Shown: piece after piece, positions 26,350-39,119 of the stretch
How the letters are laid out: each line of letters begins with the position of its first letter
Numbering within the stretch: the stretch's first letter is position 1
Source: Anisakis pegreffii
Lineage: Eukaryota; Nematoda; Chromadorea; Rhabditida; Anisakidae
NCBI GenBank assembly: GCA_035041965.1
Contig: JAPYMA010000093.1
Location: 248,001-312,000 of the forward strand
Length of the DNA: 64,000 bases
Reading direction: 5' to 3'
Notes under the pieces: model-generated
The model's database searches: none
What the model saw: only the letters and a program-made list of their open reading frames with translations
What the model was told of the DNA's origin: nothing
Program-made: the position numbers and the translations under genes

Positions 26350-26669
26350 CCGGTCAATCCGTCAAAAGACATTTAGTCTAACGACAGTTTGCCTAACGGA
26401 CAATTTGCAGAGTGAACAGTTTGCCTAACGGATATTTTGCCTAACGGACAGTTTGCGTAAGGAACAGTTCTCCTATTGGGCGAAATATCCATTGAAATAC
26501 CCTAAGTTAGGCAAACTGTCCGTTAAGTAAACTGTCCATTAGGCAAATTGTCCGTTAGGCAAATTGTCCGTTAAGCAAACTGTCCGTTAGGCAATTTGTC
26601 CGTTAGGCAATGTGTCTTTAGGCAAACTGTCGTTAGGCTAAATGTCTTTAGGCAGAATGATACCGGTCA
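26350..26669. mobile_element. Foldback element built from a 16-bp unit
   Basis: The left half contains several forward copies of GCCTAACGGACAGTTT. The right half contains about eight tandem copies of its reverse complement (AGGCAAACTGTCCGTT), so the two halves form a long inverted repeat around a short centre near 26480-26510. The outer ends also match in inverted orientation (AAAGACATTTAGYCTAACGAC). The direct repeat CCGGTCA at 26350-26356 and 26663-26669 could be a target-site duplication or part of the ends. No ORF is present, so it would be non-autonomous. Confidence 0.7.
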
Positions 26670-27823
26670 CGTTATTATTTTTCGAGTGATGATCATATGT
26701 GTGAGCAGTGACGAAAGCTTTATCAAAATTCGTGGAAAATCCGAAGTAATGGATATTTTTCCATGAGAGACCTATGTTTGGAAATTTCATGCTCAGCCGT
26801 TTCATAACTGGATATTCGATGATGATTGTTTTTGGTGGACAGAAGCAAAGCAGAAATGGATGCAAATACGGAATATCCTTCAAAAAAAATCCGGTTTGTG
26901 CTTATTCACAGGAGAGCAATAAAACAAACAACGTAACTACAATCTAATGGTACTAACAAACTAGATTAGATTTCAATCGTGTCGGATATTCCATAGTTAC
27001 TGATGAACTTTTTTGACAGTATTTATTTGCTACATGATTCAAATGGGATGCATTTATGAAAGGTTTGATTATTGATCAATTGGGCTAGCTTGAATTGACC
27101 TTTACTTGAAGATTAGTTGAATTGATGATAATTCTGTCAAGTACTTGTTGATCTATTTATTTAGGAGCTCGCGACATTCCCTGTGAAACTAAAGCTTTCA
27201 ACAGTCTACACAAGAAAATAATCCTTGAAGAATTTCAATACACATATGTATGGTTGTCTTAATTTGACTCGCCAAAAAAATTTTCGAACCTGTAAAAATG
27301 TTGTCTTGAACAGAAACGAAATCATAGAAGCTCTCAAGAGTGGGTTAGAAACCATGTTGCGACTATTTCAGGAACAAAAACTTAAAACTATACAAAGAGG
27401 GAGCCTTTAGACAATTACAAACTGGGAGTAAACTAACTGAGCGCTTCATCATTCATCGTCAGATATCAAACAAATATGGAAGTTCGATTCGAACTAGAAA
27501 AATAATGATTCTTACAAACTGGGATAATTTTAGAGGATTTCATACAATTCTCCTCAAAAATCCACCAGTTGTATGTCTCTTGAGATGAAGTCGATCTGCC
27601 CAAACACTAGCTGGCATGGCATGACTATCAAACCAGTAATGAGGAAAAAACTGAAGATTAATCCTTGTTCATTGCAATTTGACGAATCTCACCATAACCA
27701 TCATCCAACTGAAAAATATTGTGACACTCCTACTTCTGGTGTTCAATGGCAAGTGAGTATTACGCGACGAAAGCAGTGAAGTTGAATAAAAATGACATCA
27801 AAATGTTGAACCAAAGAAATGAC

Positions 27824-27844
27824 GATGGATGGATGGATGGATGG
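27824..27844 (+). repeat. GATG microsatellite
   Basis: Five consecutive GATG units. Confidence 0.9.
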
Positions 27845-30800
27845 AAAAAATTCCGCTGATTTAAAATGACTTTGATGACGAGCGATTACGGTGTGTAATT
27901 TAGCATAATGATCATGATTAGATTCATGATTAGTGAGATTATAATTTATGTGCACACATATCTAGTGCTGGACGGCGGCAATTTGAGTGAATACATTAGA
28001 GAGATCTTCATGCAATTAGCTGCACGTTCCAAAAATGTTGACTTTCACAGCTATCGCGTAATTGTTTCGAATGCAAGCAGGCTCAAATCAAGGGAAAGAA
28101 GAATGGACACAGTAGATTTGGAATAAATGGGGAAGAAAAAGTGACGAGGAACTGATACAACTGTGAAAAGTTTAGCATGATTACGGCAAATAAAAACTCA
28201 AGTATTGAGAATACCTTAAGTGAGAGCAATTTTCGGGTGATTGATCATTTTCCACAAAGTGAAACGAATTCTACGGCGCAGTAAAACGATATGGTTCCTT
28301 GAAGTAGGAAGTCGCTGGTCGAAATTTCGCGGCATTCTGATTCAGAAGCACTTTTTTAGTAAGGTTCTTACACCTACCAACTGAATGCTCAATAGTTGGT
28401 TGAAAGCAATTTCGCTTGCACTAGATACTGATCCATCCATACATCTCTTCGGTTAACTATGATATGATAGTGAATTGAAGTCATAATTTTCAGATGGGAT
28501 TCTTGTTCAGCTCAATGCTAGAAATGTAGCAAAGCGGAAATTTTCACTCTTCTTACGAAATATTTGCAATAGTTCAATTTCGCCTAGTCATAAAGAAGAC
28601 ATTTTTCATCGGGATGCTACTGCACCACTGCCTTATCGAAAATCACTCGAGCAGATTGCTTGTGGGCGTTTAAACGCTAGAATTGCTCATAAAATACGAC
28701 TCCAACAGATCAATTGCGATACCCTAAAACAACGAGACTGCATGAAAGTTGATGAATTCGAAATGAACATTGGCATATACATATTCGAGTGCATCACTGG
28801 TTCATTGTCATTTATCATGACTTGTTTAAATTCGTAAATCCAGCAGCACACAATTCACTGCAAAAAAAAAAACAAAACAGAATCGAAATTTGCCTTTTGA
28901 GCATAAAGTGGTTTTTGACCATAAATCCAACAGCACATTATGGTTCAGCCACAACACTCGAACTCGTTCAACACCATATATGCACCCAAACATACAGCTT
29001 GAACGAATTGAATTGTTACGAGATGTCGAAGAATAAGTCAATTGAGTGACTCCCCAAGGAACCAATCGACAGTTTGCTTTTCAGTTACATTTAAACGCTT
29101 GAATTGAAGTTGTTGCTCTTCTATTTTTTTATTTCGTATTCAAATTTGACAAATCAAAACTTTCAACTATGTCAAACTATTCATTTGGCATTGAATTGCG
29201 CACAGTAAGTCACTGAGAACTACTATAAAAATGATTTGAACTCTCAAAACGTTCGTGGCAAGCTGACAGCATGAATTCAACACTGAGAGCAGTTCGGATG
29301 AAATAATGAAACTTTCATATTATGAGCATTCAGCATTCAGTGTATCAATCATCGAATGGAGTTGAGTTCGAAAGCTTAAAAACTGATTCAAAAAACGAAA
29401 ACGAATTGCTCTAAGATTCGACAACCGAAAATTCTGTGGAACCTCAAAACGCTTAAAAAGAATTGTTTAAAAAATACTTTGTAAGCACAGCTTACTACTT
29501 CATCAACAAAATATTCAGTAGAATTAGTCGATCTATTAATTGTTAATGAGAGCAACAAGCGCTCATCAACGATGAGCAGAACAATACTCGCTTATCAAGT
29601 CAAAACACTCAAATTGCTTTTGTAAGAACAACATCCGAACCGACAGTTCAATAGAACAACATCAGATCATTCTTAATACGCAACTGTTTCAAAAAGTTTC
29701 TGTACAAAGGCAAGCTATCTGTTATCGGTACCATAACAATTTTAATGTTCAAGTGAAGCATCTGATCGAGTTTTGAGTCCTTATCAATCAATCATTATCA
29801 AGAGTGAAGTAAATTAATCACTGAAGAGCGGCAAAAATCCAGCGATTTCAAGAAACCACAAGACTGATTTCATTAATAAACACGAGGATGATTGATGCTT
29901 CCGAGTGATACCTCTTAGTCAACAGATTCCGATTGGTAAACCGTCAAAATATTTGTGCTCGAAGGATTAGCCTCAATCACACGATATGAGCGACTGTTAT
30001 GAAAGGGTTTTGTGATCAGCAGATTTTCCCCGATGTTTTTCCATTCACTAAACAGAAGATCAAACCGGCAATTTCATAGAACAATAAGATCAATCGAACT
30101 AACAGCTCCATAGAAGAGTGATAATACCGTATAATATTGAGAGCTCCCATCAAACGTAACGCAAAGACTCCTAATCAGTACATGTTTCATGCAACAACAA
30201 CAACGCTGCTCTCGAACATACCAGTTTATACTCAATTGAATCAGTTTCCCTTGAATCCAATCGGCTTCACTTGTTGTACGATGATAGATGGATGGAATCT
30301 ATGAAGTTGGTAGTCGGAATCTATGCAGCTGCAACTGAACAAGTTTTCCGAATTCAACAGCCGAAACTATCGATTTAGTCACCATTGAATGAATGGAACT
30401 TATAAAGTTAGAAAATGTGAATATGCTCAAACGAGTTGAATTTCTTTACATAAATTATCAAGTGTTAAATGAATAAATGCTGACTATCCATTAAATTCGG
30501 CCACAAAAAGCGACTGAAGTGAATTTCAAATGTCACCCATTCATTGCCTATGCAAACGACCAATAGTTCATAGCTGTATTCTTTGCCTAGTTTTCAGTCG
30601 AAATGAGTATAGATAATAACTTTCGAAGGAATTCGCTAGTTTTCAATGTGCCACTGAGCACACACAATTAACTTCGTTTGCAGTAGTTGGGTAATTCAGT
30701 TTCGTGCTCAGGATGGAACAGCCGTGGTGAGAAGCGTCAACAAAATTATGAGCATTCCAACAACTCGAAATCGTCCAGTTCCTTCCTTTAGTATGCGTCA

Positions 30801-32644
30801 ATTCATGTGCCGTTCAGCGCATGGAAAGCAAGCACAATTCATACGTAATGAACAAAAAAAAGATGTTTGACAGAATAGACTAATTTTATCGAGTGTTTTG
30901 CAGTTTTTCATGTCAGTCAGTTCGAATAGACGAGTAAATGTGAAGACGATTTGACTCAAGAAAATGCTCAGGTGGGTGGATGAACGACGACGTATTTTGT
31001 GAAGTCATATTGGAATATTGAAGAATTTCAACATAATAAAAGAGCGAGCATCTTTTTTCGGTTTAGTTTCTCCTACGTAATTGTACAAGCATCCTTTTCG
31101 TTGTTTTTTGATTGATTTAGTTTCTCTACGTAAACATCTTCCACGCTATGAAATATTTCATAACTGATTACGGAGGCAGAATTGTCAGTTAACATTGGAA
31201 GAAGACATTGGGAATGATTCACTCATGTTGTTGCAATCAAATAAAAAGTTCACTCATGAACGGATTTTGTTTGGCTTGTAGTTAGATTGAAGCAGTAAAC
31301 ATTACTTTTTACTGGAGGTGAAGTTGATCACATTATTTGCTTCATGGATGTTGCTGAAGCTGTTCTCGTCATCGCAGTAGATTCTTCAAAACGCCAAAGG
31401 CAAAACAAGACCGAAAAATACTCTAGTAGAGAAGTAAAAGGAATATGCAAAACGATTTTCCTGTTGTTGTTGTTATGCTCTCGAAGAATGTTATCGTGAT
31501 CAACTGATTCATCTTCATCATTCATTTCTACTGTCAACAAAACTTGCGTGCGAAGCAAGTATTGGGCATTTCTTAATATCTTAGTGATATAATACATCTT
31601 AAAATGTCTACAAACACTGTTTTATCTGCTGATTCATGGATATTTTCTTCATTGCTACATGCAGACTTATGTGCAACCGAGGATGAAATATACGGTTGAT
31701 CTAGTACTATCTGAAATATTTGACGTGTTCGCAAAACCCTTGGGACAACAATATCAAGCGATTTCAATGGCCATCAAGCATTTTTCCGATGGCATTCATC
31801 AGTCCATCACCAAACGAGCGAATTTATCCAACATACACATACGTCATTCGATAATCGCTCTATTTTTACACGATTCACATACTTCTTCAGAATCTCGCCC
31901 ATTTCTATACAATCTTTTGCTGCTTAACAATTCTGTAATGAACCTAATTCAGTTGCGGTAATTTCCAAAAAAGCAGCAAACCTCAACTATCACTCACCCT
32001 TTGGCTTGGTTTATCTGAGTTCACCTTAAAGCACTAATATATTTGATCATCTCAGCATCTCGAGTTCTCTCGATGAACAACTAAATGTTCTGAAAGTTTT
32101 GAACTAAGCACAAAATTGCCGATGATATGAGGATGGCGATATATTCGTATGCTGCTGAGACGGAACATGAGGTATTGGACTCATAGATAAGATGTTCAAG
32201 AGTAGATATTGCTCAGGTTTTCATGACCTAAATGGAAGCATTATTCATCTGAGGAGAATTACTTTCATCTCATAAGGACTCAATGGCGTTGAGTACTTTC
32301 GAACTCATTACAGTGATTGCTCGAAAACGTGATAGTATATTCCATAAGTGAAGCCCTATGAAAGTTTGCTGAGCATTTCAAAAAAGGCCACACAGTGCAG
32401 ATCATCTCCTTTGATTCATAAAGCAATAAATCGCTGATGAACAGAATCACTGCTGAAAACAACAGAACAACTAACGAACATTGAGCTAAGTGATAGGCGA
32501 AGAAATGCAATTTCCTGAAGAAACGATCATCGATCAAACATTGCAGAATATCAATGACTCCTATCAGAAAAAATTTGAGTTGAAACCGCAGAATAGCATT
32601 TTTGAACTCCGGAATAACATTGTACAGGAGAAATTCAGCCGCTC

Positions 32645-33136
32645 ATGTTGAACCCGTGTAAACGAACGAAATCGTGCGATTTTCAGCATGATAACCTCGA
32701 TAAACGCAATCGAAACCAAATGCAAATGCTTTTTTGGAATCGAAAAGTGAGAAAGTCTTCTTTCCTGTCACAATTCTGTTGCCGCGGCATTCTCGAATGC
32801 CACTACCGGATGGAAATTGGATCACTAGGGAACATGAAAGCTTATTGCTCATTTGAACGCTTAATGCGACCAGTTGAAAACGTGTTATTGCAGCTAACAT
32901 CAGGCACAGACTTGAGAAGAAAACAGCCATTATCATTGCTTATCGTCAGAGACAATGAGCACATCACATGCGCAAACACTGCTGATTCTTTTCGGTTTAT
33001 ATTGAAAATATTGAAAATTTTCGACCGGCTAAAATCATCAAGCGTTGCTTGCGTTTCTTCACTTCACTGGGAACTGTGTTCTTCCAATCAGTTTTGTCAG
33101 ATATTCTACGATATCGATAGCGATTCACATCAGTGA
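32645..33136 (+). CDS. 163-codon plus-strand ORF in the large gap (doubtful)
   Basis: This is the longest ATG-started ORF outside the Ser-rich exons. It is uninterrupted, intronless and lies on the strand opposite the supported exons. The predicted protein is rich in Cys, Arg and Ser (FCCRGILECHYRMEIGSLG in the middle) and has no recognised motif, signal peptide or membrane segment. The opposite strand is also open over 32643-32936, which weakens the case because both cannot be coding in the usual way. It could be a small nested gene, a retrocopy remnant, or chance. Confidence 0.18.
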   Translation: MLNPCKRTKSCDFQHDNLDKRNRNQMQMLFWNRKVRKSSFLSQFCCRGILECHYRMEIGSLGNMKAYCSFERLMRPVENVLLQLTSGTDLRRKQPLSLLIVRDNEHITCANTADSFRFILKILKIFDRLKSSSVACVSSLHWELCSSNQFCQIFYDIDSDSHQ

Positions 33137-33451
33137 AACAACAGCTACTTTATAAGACATCCTAATATTATTAAGTTCGCTATGATAATTGCTCAAAATC
33201 AAGAGATTTCTTGCTTTGAATTCATACTTTTGAAATTTAAAAATTTGAAACTAATGTATGAAACAACATTATGATACTTCTGAAACTAATGTGAGATCAA
33301 TGAAATGAATCCAAGATCAATGAAATGAGTCAGTCATAATTCAAGAATAGTCACTCATCCAGCAAATCGCGCTGAAAATAAATCAATCGATCCGCGAACA
33401 TCTGTTAATTTACGTTCATTGAGCATTGGATATCGACACCAATAACAAGAA

Positions 33452-33470
33452 ACAATAATAATAATAATAT
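33452..33470 (+). repeat. AAT microsatellite
   Basis: About six AAT units inside the large minus-strand gap. Confidence 0.85.
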
Positions 33471-33825
33471 CACCAGTAAAAATAATCTTTTGAATATTGC
33501 CTAACTCTTAAGAAAAATAGGACATATGCAAAAGTAATGTGCGAATGAGAGCTTGTGTTAGCGCATATGGAGTGAACAAACATAATCGTATATGGTGGCG
33601 GATATCAGTGAATTCGGCGACCGCCCTGAGGCACTTTTAAGCCTTTTTGCTTTATGGCTAAACGTGATAGGCAAGATTAGTTGTTGATGATTCAGTGCGG
33701 TGGTTTATGGCAACAGCCACTCCGAATCACTGACGAATTTCCAGCGAAAAACACCCAAAAACTGGAATTCTTCCGTGTTTTGTTTCAGCATGACATCGCA
33801 TTCATATAATGAGATATGCTAACCA

Positions 33826-33983
33826 GGAAAGGTCATGAACTTACTTCCGCCTTTCAAAAATATATCATATTTAGAGCATATTATATTATATCCATACATA
33901 TAAATATCCATATTATATCCATAAACATATTATATCATGCATATATCATATCCGAATGGTGGGGGTAAGTTCGTGACCATTCC
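33826..33983. mobile_element. Small AT-rich inverted-repeat element (MITE-like)
   Basis: The ends GGAAAGGTCATGAACTTAC (from 33826) and its imperfect inverse (ending 33983; GGAATGGTCACGAACTTAC on the other strand) match over most of about 25 bases. They flank roughly 100 bases of very AT-rich sequence with repeated ATATTATATCCATA-type words. It has no coding capacity, and I found no clean target duplication. A miniature inverted-repeat transposon is the best reading. Confidence 0.45.
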
Positions 33984-36900
33984 TCGTGACCATTCACATG
34001 AAGTTTCGTTAGCTTTCTTGTTGCCTAGTTATGAAATAAGTGGGTTGCTTGATAAGGTGAAAGAAGGTGGTTCACGAGGTGGATAGATGGGGTGAAAGAA
34101 ACCAGGCAGTTGAATTGTTCGGCTGTAGTCAATTCGAAGGTAGCAAAAATTCCGATACAGCTGGACTGTTGGAGATGAAAGCTGAACAATTTACGGCACT
34201 GATCGAATAGCAGTGTAAGAGTTCGAGTGAGTGAAGTTACGTGCAAATGAATTAAGAAATTAGCTGGCATTAACCACAACGTGAACATGTTCTACCACCT
34301 TCGAAGATGTTTCAGAACATCGAGGCAATCGAACGGTAAGTGAGCTAGCACATTTCACTTTTAATGTGCTGCTTGTGTTCACAATGTCAGAAATTAATCA
34401 CTCTCATTCACTCAATTCTTCTCGCTTCGAGTATTGTTTTCGGTTTTTGAACTTATTCAAGCTCGAAAATTCTCACTGCTTCATTTTCCCAAGCAAATTG
34501 TGGTCAATTGTGTGTTCCATTTGGTCTGATAAATGACACTAATTGGTTAAAGTGCTTCGCGTAATGAGCGCTTTTTGTAGAACTTCTCGACGAACAAAGC
34601 TACCTTTTCATCTTGTGAACAAGACAGAATAAAGGGGAATGAACTCTTAAAGCTTAATGCATTCTCCGGTATCATTCAATCATTCATTATGGATTTTTAA
34701 AAAACATCGGCAATCTATATGCCTGCTTTGCTACTCAAAGTGCAATGGAAATTACAAGTGAAGAAATCATTCATCTGAACTGCTTATCTGGCTCGTTTGC
34801 CTTCTATAAACAGCTATAGACGAATAAATGAGTCAGTCGAATGTTAAATGTTTATGTTGAACGCTTCATATTTCAATACAATTCACTTGATTAAACTCGG
34901 TCTTTTTTCGATTCCAATTGAATCCTGTGTTCAATAAAATTTTTTTCTGGATGAGCAAGATGCGCTGTTTTTCTGCAAGCAGCAAAAAGACGGGTAGATC
35001 AATGCGGTTGAATTGTAAAATCCGGAGTTCTAGATGATCATGAGATGCAGAAAAAATCTGGAGTTGAACTGATTTTGAATTTTGGTCATACCTTTGATAG
35101 AAACCAATCAATAGGGACAGAACTCTGGTTTAATACCGGAATTCGATGATGTTAGGGGAGTCAGTTCGGGGAATGTCCAGGAGAACGATGTTCTCGGATG
35201 AATTTCAATGAGTTGAAGGTTTTTTTCGGACTTGAAACACTAACACAATTGCGCTTTTGTATAGACAACCACGTTCTGGGCACATACATTGAATGTACTG
35301 CCAAGCTCATGAATAATGAGAGATTTTGCATTGATTTTTTTGGTCTCCGGACTTGTAAGCTCTTGATCCTTTCGATTTAAAATTGAGATCAAGCTTCACG
35401 CGCAGAACGGTTCCAGTTGTGAATTCGATAGTTGTGTGCAGGCAGCTTTATGACGGCAATCTCCGAAGAAAATGTACGTGGGACAATATAATAATAGAAA
35501 AGGAGCTGTTTCAGTTAATCAATGGATGTTTAGTGTGCTCGGAATATGAAAGAAGCAAACGGATTGTTCTTTTGACCATGAAATGGAATGTTTCGAGTTG
35601 AACGATGAACGAATAAATATTCTACATATGCGAGATGAAATAACATTTCGAAGAAAATTCATTTTCACTCAAAACCATTCCTGGAAAACGGAGACTTTTC
35701 TCGAGGGAATACGGCAAGATGAGGCACGGCGGCTACAGTGAGAGAGCAGAATGCTAACCGCAATGTGTGTTCGATGAGAGAATATCTTTTAGTGGTTTGA
35801 AGTTTTTTGTTTTAAATGTTTCTCTTCAATAATCAATCTTCATCATCTCCATCGCAAGAGAGTCAGTTCATTTGAGCGCGGTTAGAGCAGCAAATTCACA
35901 AAGATACTTTTGATGTAAGGATTTATGATTTGTGAAAATTATCATAGGTATTACAGGTTTTATTGCTATGATCATAGATATTATTCAATCGAACGAACAG
36001 AAATGCCCTCATTGGGAAGCTGATCACACATTCGCGAAAATTTAAGTTGAAGAAAAATTGATTCAGGATTTACGCTTGAAATGAGAAACAAAACTGCTGG
36101 CGTGCTAAATGTTAGAAACAATAGGAGACTAAAGCACAATTCAGCAGATATTTCAGATAGTACCAGATAAGAACCAGCAGACTCATTTGATGGGATCAGA
36201 TTAATAGCGCAACCAGTAGAGTAAGAGAGCCATACTGAGTGGAGAAGACTTATGAAAACGAATCCATCAGGTTCGAATGTCATCTCATTTCAAATTGAAA
36301 TGAATGAGAAGGCTTAATTTCGTCACAGATGCACTAACCTAGGCAAAATGAGATCAATAAATCATTCGAGTGGCAATGAACGCAGGAATAAACGGATAAA
36401 TGAAACAATAACACAACGAATACCAAAAACAAGCGCTACTGATATGATGCTGAATGGAAAGAATGCGATTGCATTGTTTAAAAACTCGATGGTTCTTTAT
36501 CAATCTGCACTAATCAATGCATGGTTTTTCTTTTTTTAAGTATTAATGAAGGTTTTATATTGATTCAGAGCTAGCTACTAACCTCAAGCCTACTTGAATC
36601 GACTGAATTTTTTTTGTTCATGGAGGATAGTCGAATTAATCCATAGGACGTTCAACTCTAAGACTCGTTCCAATCTCAAATGCGTTTCTTTGAAGGGAAT
36701 CCCTGAGGACTTGTGGCATCTTGATTCATCGTTTCGTCTCACACCACCAATGAAGAACACTAAGAGTCTAAGTGATCACGTTCCATGAAGCTTCTATCAT
36801 CAAAAGCGCTCTCGAAGATAAATGTGCAATCGTGATTTATTTCATTCGTTAAAGATTCACCACCACTTGCTTATATTCGCATACATATCCATATGAACAT

Positions 36901-37270
36901 ATCCATCTGGGCGGAATTTCACTGCGTTGCTCACGAAATTTTTTAAATGAAGTGTAAACGTCTCATTTTCGAACATTGAAAACTCTAACAATAAAGACTG
37001 TTTTTCCAAGAACAAGAAGCAAGAACAAAACCCTCTTGATCAGCCACGAAACCATTCACTCATTCTCATGAATTTCATCAGTTAAAAGTTCACTGAATGC
37101 TTTTTTTTCTTCAAGTTATTCAACTCGAATGAATTGAATTCACGTTTTTCAATGAGAGTAAATTGTCTAAAGAATTCTGCGTAAATTAAGTTTATGAATC
37201 AATCAGCAGAACTTATCTAATGCCTGGACAATAGCCTTTTACTAGTAACATAGTGAGATATTGATAATGA

Positions 37271-37308
37271 CAGTTGAATATCGCGAATATCTAAGTGATA
37301 TTCAACTG
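37271..37308. repeat. Perfect 12-bp hairpin
   Basis: CAGTTGAATATC and GATATTCAACTG, separated by 14 bases. Confidence 0.8.
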
Positions 37309-38927
37309 AATTTGATCATTTTCAAGTAAAACTCCAACCGTTTTGATAAGTCGCTTCAACATTTCTTTGGTTTAGCTTGAAGACAGCAGCTTGGTAGTGT
37401 TATCAAGTGAACATTTATACATTGAACATTTAGTGCATTATGAATATCTTGTACCTTGAAACATAGTCGAAATTGAATCTGTCGATTTTAAGTGATAGTT
37501 AATTAACTCACCATTCAAGAGACATCTGTAATCGCCCTTTCAGATCAATGAAAAAACGTTTATATCAATAAAGTGGCGTAAATTGAGGCTAAACAATGCG
37601 CACGGAAACATTGCGAGCATTGTGGCCAGCAACGTTATAAACGTTTGATAGTCTGGCCGATCCAGGTAATCCAGGTAATCAATAAAGTAGCCTCTATAAT
37701 ACCAAAACTGATGCTTGTAAACTAGCTGACATATGATAAAACCTTCCACAGACATATTAGTGTTGAAAATGTTCTGCAATTTGAGGTTGGAAATCTCTTT
37801 TCAGAGAGTCGAATCAACAGCGAGTACATCGTTAACTGATCCCGCAAAATTTTGATCGATCTGGAAGGAATGTAGAAAAAAAGAGAACTGAACAACATAT
37901 TCTGTGGTTTCAAAAGCTTGTGTTTTACAAGTGATTAAGTTTCGAATCTTTTTTTTTGATGGAACACCTGACGCCGAAAATCTGATATTTATCCATGCTT
38001 CGATTGAAGAGGAGAAATTTCCAGCTGATGTCATGAGTATTCAAATCGAACAACTGCCCAGAACTAGATCTTGAAGGATAACTTTCTTGATGCAACCGAC
38101 CCAAAGAGATATGGTCTCTATGAGCGAAAAAAATTTGACTCCAAGAATATAGCTCGATTCGTCCTTTGAGATGTCCAATGAGAATGACGTGAACTTAAAT
38201 TTACTGTGGTGAAATTTGAAGCATCTGAGATCACAAAAAACACAGCTATCATATTTTGATATAGATATCATCGAGCTCGTTCATACAACGGCTAAGAAAA
38301 ATGGAACAGCAAACACAAGTCCATCCTCACCAAAATAGACACCATCTAAGCAGTAATATGTAAGAGTTTGAAGATGAACATGAATATGAACATAATAAAT
38401 TCATGCATTATAATGCATTGAGTAGAGGCAAATGTTCAGTGGCAAATCCATGTGACTAAAGCAACACACATGAAAATACATATGAGATTTGTGACTAACT
38501 GAGTGTGCATAATTAAATTTTTTGGAGTTGATAAAAGAATATTAGAGAAGAGAGTGGCGTATGAATGAAAACAGCTCATAACGAATTCAGAATCAATAAA
38601 TTTGTATGAATAGCTCACGAAAAGATTTCAACATGAATTCATTCAGCATATAATCATCAAAAGACCAACTGACTAGCTTTAAACAATACAAGAAGATGGA
38701 GTGTTTTTGAGTTGAATGTGACTCAATATAATGAATTGTTTTACTCAAAAGGTGTATTCTTATTGTTAGAGAAATGCTGATGCGCCTTGACTTTCATGTG
38801 AAGTGAGTTTCGCTGGTTTCAACGATAAACAGATCAGAAGCGATTGATTCAGTGGATCAATCTCGTCCAATCTTGCCAGTAAACTGAGCAAAGATGATCA
38901 ATCATTAGGCCACGATTCGCCCATAAC

Positions 38928-39119
38928 AATATTCGTTGCATCATTCGAATTTGAGAAAAATATCAAGCATCATTTTTAGTTTTTGATTATGCCGTCGGAG
39001 TTTTTCATAAAACGAGTAGATTTGCAACCGCTATCGCAAATCGCTAATGAAACGAGTCGCAAAAGACCCTGATCTGAGGAAAGGAAATGATTTCATCAGT
39101 GAATAATACGCTTGAAGCA
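38928..39119 (+). repeat. Dispersed duplication, copy 1 (partner 40716-40912)
   Basis: About 190 bases recur 1.8 kb downstream in the same orientation, with substitutions and small indels. Shared words include AATATCAAGCATCATTTTTA, AATCGCTAATGAAACGAGTC and GATCTGAGGAAAGGAAATGA. It is noncoding as far as I can see and probably a member of an interspersed repeat family. Confidence 0.8.

Noticed and set aside
32643..32936. Minus-strand frame faintly resembling the start of a kinesin motor (AFAFGFDCVY, then FVYTGS)
   Set aside because: The P-loop is absent, a stop follows at once, and no adjoining motor segment was found.
33590..33655. GC-richer patch with possible minus exon after GTGCCTCAG (RSPNSLISATIYDY)
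   Set aside because: The acceptor phase fits, but no acceptable donor follows and the segment is only about 14 codons.
35981..36283. Minus-strand 100-codon hydrophobic frame resembling membrane segments
   Set aside because: No family motif and no splice support. Long hydrophobic frames are common by chance in AT-rich DNA.
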